A stretch of DNA of 64,000 nucleotides, from the NCBI GenBank assembly GCA_914767715.1, contig OU612066.1:20498283-20562282 (forward strand), given 5' to 3'. The position numbers and the translations under genes are program-made. The notes under the pieces were generated by a model. That model was not told the origin of the DNA, made no database searches, and was given only the letters and a program-made list of their open reading frames with translations. This DNA comes from Membranipora membranacea (taxonomy: Eukaryota; Bryozoa; Gymnolaemata; Cheilostomatida; Membraniporidae). Below are positions 13,302 through 25,250 of the stretch, one piece after another. The stretch's first letter is position 1, and each line of letters opens with the position of its first letter.

Positions 13302-15720
13302 GATGACTTGTCTGTATTTACTTTCTAACTAGTCAAGATAAAATTGAGACTCTGCTGTCTTGTGTTCTACTGCGCTATAAAGTGGGTCAGTCAGTTGGCT
13401 CAGCAAACAATTACAGCAGAGTTGCCAGGGGTGTACTGAAATATTTCCTGACCCCTCGGCATTTTTTATATTTCCATCAACATATTGCCTCTATAATAGA
13501 GGCTTGATTATGGAAATCACAAAAACTTCAGGGTTTTACCATGTGTTTTGATTTAAACCCATATTCTATTTTTCAATATCCGGATTATAAAGGGGCCGAT
13601 GTTTATCATTATGCCCCTTTGAGTGGCAGGGTGGGTGTGTCCTTACACTCTATGCAAGTCGCTACGCAAAGCAAAGCAAAGCAAGTCAAAGAATGTATGT
13701 TGTTAAAAAAATATTGCATCTAAGTTCAAAGCCATTAGCTTTCATGATGTTCAAAAGTTTTGTAGTTTCCCTCTTGATGTATTTATTGTCTGCCTGTTTT
13801 GCACACAAGCATTATATATATTATTATTGTATTCAAATTAGAGACTAGATTCATCCAATCATGTCAAGCTCTTTACAAGCTTAATTTTGAAAGCATTCTC
13901 AAAAGCAAATTTAGACATATCAATTTCACATAAATGACTTGAATAGGCAGTGCAGTGAGAGTGTTATTACAGTGAGTGCAGTGAGAGGCATTATTAGTAT
14001 AGGCAGTGCAGTAATATTTACATAGCTTATCACAACTAGAATCTACTACCTGATCATTCATTAATAATATGGCATAAATTATTGTAAGGCAACATTTAGC
14101 ATTGTTTATTATATTATTCATCTCTGCCAATGAGCAAAATCTGAGTTTTTAGCTTACATTCTAAAATCCCCTGAGTAGCCTGAGTTGAACCCAAAAATCT
14201 GAGTAACTCGTGCTAAACCTGAGTGGTTGTGAGCCCTGGATAAGGCTAGGACCCCTTGTCTGGGGCTGTCAGGGCTCCAGTTCCAGCAATTATGTCCTGT
14301 CTTGAAAACCCCTAAGTTTAGTGACAGTTATGTGACCATGTTTATAGGACAGACAACTCCTAGTATCTCAACTCCATTTATTCAACTGATAAAACTGGGC
14401 TCACTGTAAATAACTTGGGTTTCTATGCACAGTAAGGTTGTGATATTGATTGATCACATACTATGGTCCAGCAATGAACAATAACTGCATGGGACATATT
14501 CAGATCCCCAGCTAAAGACCTGATGCAGAGAAAATAACACTATCTTGGAAAAACTATAATTCTCTACACCACACAGAAAAACTGTGGCCCACTATCATGT
14601 ATCACTATGTTTTTTGAGTTGAATATTGGTATTTGATTGATAGAATCAATCAGATTCCACTACAGCAGCATGTTGTATGCATAGCAAGCAATGTATAGCC
14701 TATATGTATCATAAACATCCCTCAAAAGGCCCAGGGCCCTCAAAGAGCTATCAATGAAATTAATGTATACATGTACATGTAATATTAATATACCTTTACT
14801 TCTGTGAGGGCACTTATTTCATTGATACCTTCTCCCCTCTCTTCCCTTTCCTCCTTGAAGGAAGTGGCTTTTTTCACAATGTCTGTCTACACCAAGGAAA
14901 CCATGTGCAGGCATGTATAGTATAACTAAGCTGTATTTCTTCCTTTCCTCTTGGGTCTATGAGGCCATTTCACAAAACAGCCTGGGGCATGACTCTGGAT
15001 TGGGATCAGGCCTAAGGTTACTTTGAATTTCACACGTGGTCATTTTCATAATAATATATGAGTTGTGCTACAGAGATGATTGACCCCAACCAGTTCATTA
15101 TTGGAAGATGATCATAAAAAGTTGTTGAAGATACGTGAAGAGAACTAAGCCAAGAGTGGTAAAACATTGTCAATAATTCTTCAGCACTAAAATTTAGGCG
15201 ATGCCTAGGAAAAAGACGCCACCTTGCCCACAATGGCAGAAAGGATTGAGGGAAAGGTTTGGAGGCACAAGGTGAGAAATAGCTTACACACCACTTGAGG
15301 CACTAAGTTGCAGATTTTAAACTTGTGGTTCGCTTTCACTATCTTGGACTAAAATTTTAATTTCAGCAAAGCTAGGAAACTACTTTGCGAACATTGATGC
15401 TTACCAATAGTAAAAGAATAGTGTGCAAAGGCTATTTTGAATCTTGATTTCATTTTCAGCAAGGCTACCACAAATGAAAGTACATGTAGTTTTAGTTTGT
15501 TTGTTGTTCTTTGCTCTCACTACAGTGTTAGTGGAGAGGCTGGTAGGCTTACAATTGAACAAGTTTCCTTGCTTGCTTCCTTGCTGCATGTATAACCTTT
15601 TCTGTTATGGTGGTGGATTGATTTTGAGAATGCAGTGTCAATGCAGACAGAACTATACTTACATATTTCTGCTATGCGGCTATTCAGTAATTTTCATAGT
15701 TTTTTCGTTGCTTTTAGCTA
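13302..15720. other. Intergenic DNA
   Basis: No coding exon recognised. Contains a short CAAAG tandem tract (about 13665-13690), a tract with repeated GCAGTGCAGTGAG motifs (about 13945-14010) and AT-rich spacer. A phrase near 13424, CCAGGGGTGTACTG, resembles a hAT terminal repeat, but no partner was found. From about 15444 an open frame runs into the hAT relic described next; its first 90 or so residues have no recognisable domain. Confidence 0.45.
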
Positions 15721-17450
15721 CCTTTGACAGCCCATCTCAGGCAACAACTCATCTGACTGACCAGCATAGTGGGGGTGAAAGAGATGTTATAGAGGATATC
15801 CTATTGGACATGGTAAATAAAATTGTCGCTCAACAACCTGCACAGGATGAGACGGATGTCATTGAATCAGCACTGGATTCTCTTGATGGTCAACCAGATG
15901 GTCTTCATGTCCCTGGCATTGAAAGCCGAATGTCCCTGTCAGAAAAGAGTGAGTACCCGGATGTTTGGACTCCTGATCGATGGACTCCCTTCAAGTCAAA
16001 ACACAACTGGCTCATCGCTAAAGGCGGATGCCTTGGATGTTCTATATGCCTCATTCTGAACTCTTCCTCAGCAGCTGTAAAGAACTCAGATGGTATGAGT
16101 ATGTTGCGTGCCAATGCTAAGTGGGTTTCCTGTGAACTAACTTACAATGGCAGCACCAGGCCTTCGCAGTTGAAATCTCTCAGAAAAAATTTTTCTGACC
16201 ATGGTAGTTCCTCTTCCTCTTCTCATGACAAAGCTGTTTCGATAAAGAATTGGAAGCAGACAAGCAAAAGCTAGAACGGGCTGTTGACCAAATCAATAGC
16301 AGAGCATTTTCTACAACGGGGAAATGCTTCGTCACAGCATATAAAGTGGCGAAGTCAGCGAGGCCATTTTTAGACTATGAAGAAGATATATCTATGCAAA
16401 TGATAAATGGTGTGGATCTTGGCAGAATATTGCACAGCGGCAGTTCTGCAAAAGAAATTACTCAACACATCTCATCACAAATGAAGAAAGAGGTACTTCA
16501 AAGTATCATAAGATCTGATAAACAGTTTGCTGTTTTGCTTGACGAGTCAACCACATTATCAACCAAGTCTGCATTAATCATATACCTCAGAGCTGCCCTT
16601 GGCGAATGCCAAGTCTCATTTCTCTTGGACTTGGTAGAGCTGGATAATGGAGGCACTGCTGAAGCAATCAAAAACAGCCTGTTAACATGCCTCGCCAAAC
16701 ATGGCTTGACAACAGATATTTTAAAGAGCCAGTGGCTGGCAATCACTACTGATGGCAAACAACATAAATATAGTTCAAGGCCATAACAAAATTATAATAA
16801 CACGACAGGCATCTGTTGCATTGAGAGAGAATGCAGGAAAATATGAGAAGGAAGCATCAACAACGTTCAGTCAATATAATCTGAAGAAGAGTGTGGGATG
16901 AGCATCTAAGATACCGAGATCACAATTTATTCAAGCCATCATAGATCAAATCGATGCTCGTATGTTCTGTAACACCCGACAGTCAAAGGAGCAGTATGGG
17001 GAGCTTTTGAGCAAACTAAAGGTGTTGGACTCAACCACATGGACAGAAGAGGAAACTGCAAACCCAGTGTTTTCCGATAATCATATTCGCTACCTGTGTA
17101 ATGATATGGGAGTTCTAAATGAAAAGTTGTACGTTGACGCATCCAGAGATTATGTGTTTTCAGGGGTCAAGATGAACCAAGTGACTTCGAACCTATTGAA
17201 TCTGGTGAACACAATTCCAATAAGTTCGGCTGAATGTGAGAGAGGATTCTGTGCTATGAATGGCATTCTAACAAAGCATAGGGCGTCACTGCTTATCCCG
17301 ACCATATCAAGTCTTCTCTTTATTTACACAGCTGGACCACCGCTAGAATATTTTAACCTGTTACCGTATGTGAGAACCTGGCTTAGGAAGGGTCACCATA
17401 GCAGTACTGACACAAACTCCAAAGCAATGTCGAGTACAGATCATTCTTAG
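15721..17450 (+). pseudogene. Decayed KIAA1586-like hAT transposase
   Basis: Three pieces in different frames give one protein. Piece 1 (to about 16246) has the family's start: DVWTPDRWTPFKSKHNWL, then LGCSICL and a short acidic/serine stretch. Piece 2 (about 16247-16786) has YEEDISMQMINGVDLGRI and LLDESTTLSTKSALIIYLR, part of the RNase-H-like core. Piece 3 (about 16805-17450) ends with the hAT C-terminal dimerisation signature, IPISSAECERGFCAMN. Breaks: a one-base frameshift near 16246, loss of the middle of the core near 16780, and TGA at about 16898. The order matches ZBED/KIAA1586-type hAT proteins. Ends and target duplication were not found. Confidence 0.8.
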
Positions 17451-20400
17451 AGCCCAATGACAGATCTGTGGAGAATACTAGGGATGGCTAAGCCTGCATT
17501 AGCGAGGCCACTATAAACAGACATTACATGTATTTGACTTCAGCAATAATTGACATTCTGACTAGCTATGTCATTATTTCTTCTTCTGTCTTTGCACAAT
17601 ATTATTTAAAAAAAATAATTCATGTAGTACTCATATTTTTGACTACCTGTAAATTGAACTGGTTACGCGTGGCATAATGTGCCTTGATAGTTTTGATGGA
17701 AATCAAACTTTCCTCAAGTTATTTTTTAGACTGAAATCAATCTAAAACAAACAAGTATCAAGTATCCCATCGCATTTTCAAATTTCAGGGTTGTCTAGCC
17801 TTCTACAAGGATATGAAAACTCTGATTTAGTTTACCACGTTTGTTGTCACAAATATATCATGTGACCACTGTCTATTGAGTTACGGGAATTCTAGAATTA
17901 CCAGTCCTTTGTTTGACTGCCCTAGCATTGAATGTTAACGCTTCATTATATTGTGAAACCAAATGTATTCTCAAGAAAGCTATTTTATAACAAAGCTGAA
18001 TGTAATGACTTTGAGTCAGTCATTGGTGTGTTTTGGTGATACTTAATCCAATAAACAAATGTTAAATATAAACCTTACAAACAGGATTGATTGATGAATT
18101 AAAAATTATAAATAAGTAAGAGCTCCACTTCATTATCCCTTACAAAAGTACCACTGCATAACACTCGTTTTCATGCGGGCCGCTTGCCTATTCAACTGAA
18201 GACCGGAGTTTGATAGGAGTGTCATATCTTAGTATTTATAATCTTTGCTAGAATTATATGCAGTTTGTAAACTCAAATCCTGGGTTATGGACAAGAGACC
18301 CTGACAGTGGGTCAATGATAGTGCAGTTGAAAATTTACAGAATTTAATATCGCTTTGTGACCCAGCGGCTTATTGTTAATGGCCATGGTTATATAATAAA
18401 TGGGTTTCCCTAAAAAATTCAAGTCAAATTATAATTGACCTCAATATACTTTGGTAATTCCATAGATATGCATTATGGGAACCGTTAACCTCTTAAATTT
18501 TATTGAATTTGTTATTATATAGTCTCTGAAAGAGAAGTCTTCAAAGTGCCACATCCTGCAAGACCATGGCAAACATTGGCCTTTCTTGACAAGCATTGCT
18601 GGAAGGAGAGGGGAACCCCTCCGACAAAGCTTGTGAAGACAGAGTAAGGGACCAGCAGATGAAATTTTTTGAGATATCGTGATTTGCCTGTTTAGTAATG
18701 AAATCAATTTAAAAAAATTGCAGCTCAACTATGCCTGGGTACCCAAAGACTATTATCCTACCTCTAAAAATTCAACCCGCTTTTGCCTGTCTAGCCAGCA
18801 AGTTAAGCAGTATCTATCTATTCTACCTATACATACAGTGGGCTGCCTATACTATCTATTCAGTGGTATGGAAGAGGGTCGATGAATAAAATAATAAAGA
18901 GCTGAGAAGATCTGCTGTAGCCATAGCCTACTTATTATCCATATTGATAAATAAATCTAACATGGTCAGCCAGCGCCTTTATCATAGATATATATTATAT
19001 ATAAGACAAAACATTCTCATGGCACACAGCATTGTCTAGGAACACAGGTTTTTTTTTCCATTGATCAAACTAAAATTAACTCAATAAACATGCTCAGGGC
19101 TCTCAGATGGTTGTTCATGTGCATCTGTTTGTAATCAAGGTTCATTCATGTTCAACCAGGGAGAATGGATGAACTTTCTACCATACCATTTTATTTCATA
19201 AGTGGGATGTAGAAAACATGTTATGAGTCATTCTATTTTACTTTGTGAGGAAACAACTCCCAACAAAATGAAAATTAAAAAATTACATGGTACATGGTAT
19301 ATAAAAAAGTTTGACTTTATTTATCTTGGAAATCCAAAGTGTTGTATTATGGGAAGGCTGTGCAATTTGATGGATTAAGGCCATGTCAGCAAGAGGAAAA
19401 AATATAGCACTCAATCAATCTGTGTCAATACCTCTTGACAAGTTCAATCTTTGGCTAAATCAAACATTAAGGTACATCACAAATTGGTATGTCACTATAT
19501 CTGCTAGATAGTGATTAGCATCCCTTTTATGACAGCATTAATAGATTCTGAGGTAACAACAAATGACCCTAAGAAGTGAAAAAATTGATTCAAATAACCT
19601 GAAAAATACTCAACAATTATCCATAGCACAATATATAATGTTGATATTCAATTCCCCACCGTGTTTTGAAGTTTGTATGCTCCTTTCTATTTCTCGTAAC
19701 ATATCATCATCACCAATTTGCATCAAATGAGAAGACAACTCGGCATTTTAGTTGAGTTGCGACATTTGCGACGTTAGTGGGTTGGAGCTATTGCGACGTT
19801 TGTGGGCTTGCGACGTTATAAAAACCCTTCGTTGCGACGTTTTTGGGATTGCGACGTTAGTGGAACGTTAGATTGCGACGTTTGCGACGTTTGTGGGTTC
19901 AACAAGGATAACTGAATTCAAAGTCACAATCTATCTATTTTCGAAATTCATTGTCATTTAGTGTAGGATTATTTTTCATGTCTCTTAGTCTACGCACTTT
20001 GCAGGATTTCCTCGGATTTTTCCTCTCATTACTTCTCCATTAATCTTACTTCATATAGCCTAGGGTCCAATAATACACATTGTATGACCTTTTGTCAATG
20101 TCATGAATGACCGCCCTTATTCAAAATGAAAGAAATTCTGGCTGACATTTTCTTCACTACTTGGCAGTGAATATCTCTGCTCATGGGTATTTCCCAAACA
20201 TGAGGCTACTTTTCCCAGAGTCTGACTGGAAAACTCTCATACCCGGAGCAATATAGTAGGTGGCATGAATAGAAATCAATAGATATTGCAGTTTTAGTGC
20301 TCCCCTTGATTAACTTAAAACACTCAAGAGCAGACAACTCCAGCAAGATCCTGCATTGTTCTCAGACTTTCCCTCGCCGGGGGGGCCGTCGGGCGAGGGG

Positions 20401-20721
20401 CAAAAGTCTGGGGGGCTCAGACTTCATGTCTCTTGTCTACAGCAACAGCATTTACTTACTGCTTATTTGTGGTATTTCGACCAGGAAGAAACCACAGCGT
20501 CATGTCTTGTTTACATTGCGGTAATATTAATATGCTATGAGAGTAGGTTGATTAAAGGTTGATTAATAATAATTTTTGATTTATAATATTGTTAGCGCTT
20601 ACTGTCTGCATGTGTGATATGGATGGATAGATTTGGGTAATAAAATATTTACGCTGAGTTCTATTAGGATAGAAGCTACTATAAACATGATACAGTGTTA
20701 CTTTTTGAAATTCTAGCATAC
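17451..20721. other. Intergenic or intronic DNA
   Basis: No exon recognised. If the DDE-like exons at 20722-21532 belong to a longer minus-strand gene, its 3' exons should lie here, but I could not identify them. A frame at 18441-18728 and two frames near 20300-20560 show no domain. A GCGACGTT-rich tract at 19757-19897 is listed separately. Confidence 0.45.
19757..19897. repeat. Degenerate TTGCGACGTT repeat cluster
   Basis: About eight copies of (TT)GCGACGTT or one-base variants in roughly 140 bp, separated by variable spacers such as AGTGGG or TGTGGGC. CpG-containing and GC-richer than the surroundings, in a very AT-rich region. It is not a simple head-to-tail minisatellite because spacing varies. 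Confidence 0.8.
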
Positions 20722-21532
20722 CTTTTGTGAGATGCCAAGTATCAAAGTAGTGTTTGACAGCCTTCCAAGAATTCTTCATATACACCTTCACACTGTCTGT
20801 TGTAAGCTGTTCGACAGCGACATTGTTTAGATCTAGATAGGCTCTACAGCGTTTCAGCCCCTCTAGTTCCATGGCTGAAGAGGACGTCGTCTCTGTACAC
20901 TGTGAGAAAAATAGATAAAAAAATGTGTTCATGTGCTAAAGTTTTGGCATCAAATTATTCATAAAGCCAATGACGATCTTGTGTTATTAATACACTGAAA
21001 TAAATTCTTCTCATAGAACGGAATTATCAGGATAACCTTATACAGTTCGGACACTCAACACAGGAATTGATCTGACATTGATCTGATCGGCTGTTCCTGC
21101 TAGCATGAATAATATAGCCTAGGAATTTATCTTGTTTACAAAACTGCAAACATTAATGAATTGCTTTCAGCGTCAATGATTTGGGCTTTTCTAGAATGCC
21201 ACATGGACTGGCTATTTTTGCAAACCCGTTGTTGGGCAAAATAAAGGTAATTATACCATTCCAGATATGGAGTTCAATGATTCTGTATCACACTGATGTC
21301 ACCATCCACATTTATCCAAAACAATTTAATTTTCACTGTATGATACAAGATAACTTACCTTTACCAAACTGTTTGCAACAATTTTACTGGTTGCGGCACA
21401 CATAAATGTGTAGATGCCATACATGGCACTGTGGCCAGGGGAGTCGAACCGCCCATCGCCATTCAGTTTTAGTGGCTGCTGTAGTTTGGCTCTCTCCTCC
21501 GCCATCCTCTTCTCATACACCTCCCTCACAAC
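20722..21532 (-). CDS. Partial DDE-transposase-like gene, two internal exons
   Basis: Exon X is 21532-21359 (acceptor TTAAG, donor AAG-GTAAGT). Exon Y is 20899-20722 (acceptor TTTCTCACAG, donor AAAG-GTATGC). They join in phase 0 with no stop. The joined product reads GDGRFDSPGHSAMYGIYTFM, then ETTSSSAMELEGLKRC, then VEQLTTDSV and YFDTWHLTK. The DGR-DSPGHSA block, the SSSAMELEG block, TTD and FD-WH are the landmarks of a widespread, mostly unnamed family of DDE-transposase-like proteins in invertebrates and fish. The three acidic positions are consistent with a catalytic core, but I cannot prove activity. Start and end exons are missing from view. It may be a domesticated gene, a transposon remnant, or the downstream part of the THAP-like gene at 35272-37986. 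Confidence 0.6.
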
Positions 21533-21714
21533 CTTAACAACAGATAATTCAGACTATTAAAACCTGGAGATCCCTTAGTCAACGAAATACCACAATGTAA
21601 ATTCTGCTAAAAACCATCTCTGGCTACAGAAATCATAGATTTTTACTCTTTCAGCAATATAACATAATTGGAACTCAGAAGGCCACATCTGTCATATGTT
21701 GTAAACACTATCAC

Positions 21715-22420
21715 AGGTCATGGTCCATTCAGAGAACACTTAAACAAAATGAACATCGCTGACGAGTTTTTCTTGTTGAAATACATGGCTAAATATAGCT
21801 GACCTGAATTTGAAATAACTCGGACTTCTAGGCGGCCTGCCCTATATCTTATGACACAACAGACAATTACTGTTATCATACACTGGTGGAGGGATATGTC
21901 AATACTTTTTGTCAATCATATGATTCCTTTTTATACATGTGCCTAATACCAATCGGTATCTTAGCTAATATCTTCAGGCGTGATTATCTAGCTCCAATAT
22001 ACACTCGTAAAACCAATTCAATCTAACATTCCTGTCCTAAATGCGGTGCGATATCGAACACAAATATTCACTTTATTTTTGACTGCCCAAATTACTCAAA
22101 ATTCAAAGAGAAAACACTCAAAATAGATAGTATCTCAAAACCATAAAACACAACTTTGCATTATGGTGATGGATCTGGCTGACTTTATAAAATTGTCTGA
22201 TAGATTTACTACCATTTTATACAAAATCAAATTTGTCCGGGGCCTTTGTAGACAATGAGTGCAATATATCGCCATATTCTGAATGACTTATCCCATTCCA
22301 TCTCAATCCCCCTCACAAGGCAAGACATAACATAATGGACCATAGCAACATGATTTCTTGGAATAGATACTCCTGTTGGTATTTATATACTTTTATTGTC
22401 ATTCTACATCATCTTTAGGA
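21715..22420 (+). mobile_element. 3' relic of an I/R1-like LINE, interrupted
   Basis: On the plus strand, 21720-21770 reads HGPFREHLNKMNI. After about 250 unrelated bases, 22030-22135 reads CPKCGAISNTNIHFIFDCPN, a C-x2-C...H...C finger of the kind that ends many LINE ORF2 proteins. The trace continues to a DFIKLSDRFTTILYKIKF segment in another frame. The same protein signature is on the minus strand at 63305-63580. Several stops and frameshifts make it a dead relic. It lies directly beside the poly-A-like end of the LINE at 22441. Confidence 0.65.
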
Positions 22421-22493
22421 ATGTTTTTCATGCAGTGACAGAAAAAAAAAGAAAAAACTTAAGCGGAGAGAAAAAATACTCAAGTAACAAGAA

Positions 22494-25250
22494 TTAATAG
22501 GATTTAAAGTGCTTTGATAGTTGTTGTTTAAAATGAGTGAGTTTGGTTGCTGAGCGTATCTGAATTGGTAAAGAGTTAAAAGTTGTAGTGATTTTTTGTC
22601 TTAATTGATCAGTGTGATAATGTAATAGGTATCTGTCTCTAAAAAAGGTTTTAGAGCTAGCTGGAATAAAGCCTTCCAAAAGAAAGTCAGGTGCAATCAA
22701 ATGCAAAATTTGGAAACCAAAAATACAGGTGAAATGACCAGCAAGGAGAGGAAAAGGAATCAGACCAAGAGATGTATGTAAATCTCTTGTATGTATTAGA
22801 TGATATGGTATGTGGCTGACATTTGCTATTAGGCGGAAAGCCCTCTTTTGGAGCAAGTATATTCTTTCAAGAAGATATTGTGGTGATAGGTTGCCATATA
22901 TGCGGATGCCATATATCATATGACAAAAGACATACTGGAAATAAAAGTTACGAGATGATTTACTATCTAGGAATGCCCTGCATTTCTGGAATAATGCCAA
23001 ACTTTTGTTTATTTTGATGCAAATCTGGTCTACATGATCGTCCCATGTCAATGAGTCATTCAAAGTAAAACCAAGGAGTTTGGTATTGGCATTTCGGTTT
23101 AGTTTTTTATGGTTAATTTTTAGATCTAAATCTAGAGATGTGGCTCTATGAGAGGGTTGTACAAGCATATAGTGAGATTTTTTTATGTTTATCAACATCC
23201 TATTATTCCTACACCAACTTTCTATCAAGTGTAGATCAGTATCACATAAATCATTAAGTGTATCAAAGTTGTCAGATTTTGATACGAAAACTGTATCATC
23301 AGCGTAGGCAAATGCCTTGGAATGTAATGTGTAGGATAAAAGATCATTGACGTATATGAGGAATAAACTTGGTGCCAGAATTGAGCCTTGGGGGACACCA
23401 ATGTCTATTGGAAGAATTTTTGAACTTTTTGCACCTTGTTGTATAGCTACAAATTGTGTCCTATCTGTTAGGAAAGATTTTATGAGAGAGTGCAGTTTGC
23501 CCGTTATACCATACATTGTCAATTTTTTCAGAAGAATTTTATGGTTGACGCAGTCAAAAGCTTTTTTGAAATCCAAAAACATCATAGCAACAAAGTGACC
23601 ATCTGATCTGGCTGACAAACAGTCAGAAATGAGTTTGTGTAGGGAATCAACACAGGAATAACCTTCTCTAAATCCGCATTGTAATTTGTGAAGAAGTTTG
23701 TTTGTGGTGAGATATTTTTGAATTTGGTAATTCACATGTTTCTCAAAAATCTTAGATAGCACAGGAAGTATTGATATAGGGCGATAATTAGATGGATCTT
23801 TGATATCTCCACCCTTATGAATAGGAATTACTCTTGCGGTTTTCCACTGTGAAGGAAATACACCCTCTATTAATGCTCTATTGAACATGTCAGTTACAAT
23901 GTCACATATGTAAGGCCATGTTTTCTTCAAAACCTTAACAGATATACCATCATGACCAGTTGCTTTATTGTCAGAAATGTTTTTTAAGTATTTGAAACAA
24001 ATTTCTGGAGTAAAGCGAGTCAATTGAGAAAACGTTTGGGTTGTCACTGGTCTAATCATGTTATATTCATGGGAATCAGGGATGTCTTTGGTTATGGATT
24101 TTGCAATCGATGTAAAATGTCTGTTCAATTCATCAGGGGATAAACCACCGATATTGACCATCGGTGAAATTTTAGTTTGATTGATTCCTAAAGCTTCCCA
24201 AACAGGTTTGGTGTTATTTTTGTTATTTTTAATTATATCTGAAATAACCGATTTTTTCTTCTTCTTAATCAAATTTGTAACATAATTGCGTTGAATTTTG
24301 TATTCTTCCCATTTGCCCTCTCTCTTCAATCTATCACGCAAATGCATGTGTGATTTTACCTCATCATCTAACCATTTGGGCAGTTGAGCAGTTTTTACAA
24401 ATCTTTTCTTGGTGATGACAAGTGTTTTGATTAATGAACTATAGGTGTCATTAAATCTTGCATACATACGGTCTACAGTATTCTCACACAATACATCATT
24501 AAAGTGACGACCTGAAAAAAGGTCACGTATATTCTGGTTTGTAAATTTGGAATAGTCATTGAATTCAAATGATGTTCTTTTTGCTTTTACCTTTAATGCG
24601 GAAAATAAAATTTTAATGAAAACTAAGTAATGATCACTCATTCCATATTTTATAATTCCACTCTCTGACATATCTGAGGGCAGATTTGTGTATATGTGAT
24701 CGATCAGGGTGCTGGATGTTTCTGTAACTCTTGTTGGCTCCGAGATCAATTGACGGAAGGAAAAAGATTTAACAATATTCAACCACTTTCTGTTGCTTCT
24801 TTGTTCAAGGATGTTGATGTTAAAATCTCCAAGTATAATCATTTCATTATACAGTGAAAAAGCTTTTTCAAAGTATTCGTAAGCAAGATCATACCATGCG
24901 GACTTGGAGTTGGGAGGTCTGTATATAAATGAGACTAAACAACTTTTATTTGTACTTGGCTTTACTTTGATAGTTATAGACTCAGGCATGCTATTGTCAA
25001 AATCTGCAAGATGTTCGAATTGCACGGAGTCATGTATGTAGACAATGAGACCACCACCGTAACCATATCCCCGATCTCTCCTAATCACCTGATAACCTGG
25101 CACCGCATAAATACCAACACCATCATGCTCATTCAAAAATGTTTCTGCTAATCCTAGAATCGCGAATTTACGTTGATGCAAAATTGATTTTATCTCCTCT
25201 ATTTTGCTGGTGATTCCACGGACATTCAAAAATGCAAATTCAGAATTCAT
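22494..25250 (-). CDS. LINE ORF2: endonuclease-reverse transcriptase
   Basis: 918 residues with no stop. Residues about 1-225 are an apurinic-like endonuclease: FLNVRGITSK at the start, LAETFL, GGGLIVYI, FIYRPPNS, ILGDFNIN and MSDHYLVF. Residues about 465-720 are the reverse transcriptase: VIPIHKGGDIKDPSNYRPIS, FLDFKKAFD near 557, GVPQGSILAPSLFLIYVNDL and the catalytic FAYADDT near 647. The last 200 residues carry an ORF2 tail rich in aromatic and basic residues, without a zinc knuckle. The product nicks target DNA and copies the element RNA at the nick. The ATG overlaps the ORF1 stop (TAATG), so translation probably depends on termination and re-initiation. Confidence 0.93.
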   Translation of the reverse strand: MNSEFAFLNVRGITSKIEEIKSILHQRKFAILGLAETFLNEHDGVGIYAVPGYQVIRRDRGYGYGGGLIVYIHDSVQFEHLADFDNSMPESITIKVKPSTNKSCLVSFIYRPPNSKSAWYDLAYEYFEKAFSLYNEMIILGDFNINILEQRSNRKWLNIVKSFSFRQLISEPTRVTETSSTLIDHIYTNLPSDMSESGIIKYGMSDHYLVFIKILFSALKVKAKRTSFEFNDYSKFTNQNIRDLFSGRHFNDVLCENTVDRMYARFNDTYSSLIKTLVITKKRFVKTAQLPKWLDDEVKSHMHLRDRLKREGKWEEYKIQRNYVTNLIKKKKKSVISDIIKNNKNNTKPVWEALGINQTKISPMVNIGGLSPDELNRHFTSIAKSITKDIPDSHEYNMIRPVTTQTFSQLTRFTPEICFKYLKNISDNKATGHDGISVKVLKKTWPYICDIVTDMFNRALIEGVFPSQWKTARVIPIHKGGDIKDPSNYRPISILPVLSKIFEKHVNYQIQKYLTTNKLLHKLQCGFREGYSCVDSLHKLISDCLSARSDGHFVAMMFLDFKKAFDCVNHKILLKKLTMYGITGKLHSLIKSFLTDRTQFVAIQQGAKSSKILPIDIGVPQGSILAPSLFLIYVNDLLSYTLHSKAFAYADDTVFVSKSDNFDTLNDLCDTDLHLIESWCRNNRMLINIKKSHYMLVQPSHRATSLDLDLKINHKKLNRNANTKLLGFTLNDSLTWDDHVDQICIKINKSLALFQKCRAFLDSKSSRNFYFQYVFCHMIYGIRIYGNLSPQYLLERIYLLQKRAFRLIANVSHIPYHLIHTRDLHTSLGLIPFPLLAGHFTCIFGFQILHLIAPDFLLEGFIPASSKTFFRDRYLLHYHTDQLRQKITTTFNSLPIQIRSATKLTHFKQQLSKHFKSY

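Noticed and set aside
13424-13460. hAT terminal repeat (CCAGGGGTGTACTG) for the 15.7-17.5 kb element
   Set aside because: No matching inverted end or 8-bp duplication was found downstream.
15444-15720. Hydrophobic start of a 276-codon frame (possible membrane protein)
   Set aside because: No domain or start context. The supported part begins after it, with KIAA1586-like transposase sequence; the upstream part is probably a chance extension.
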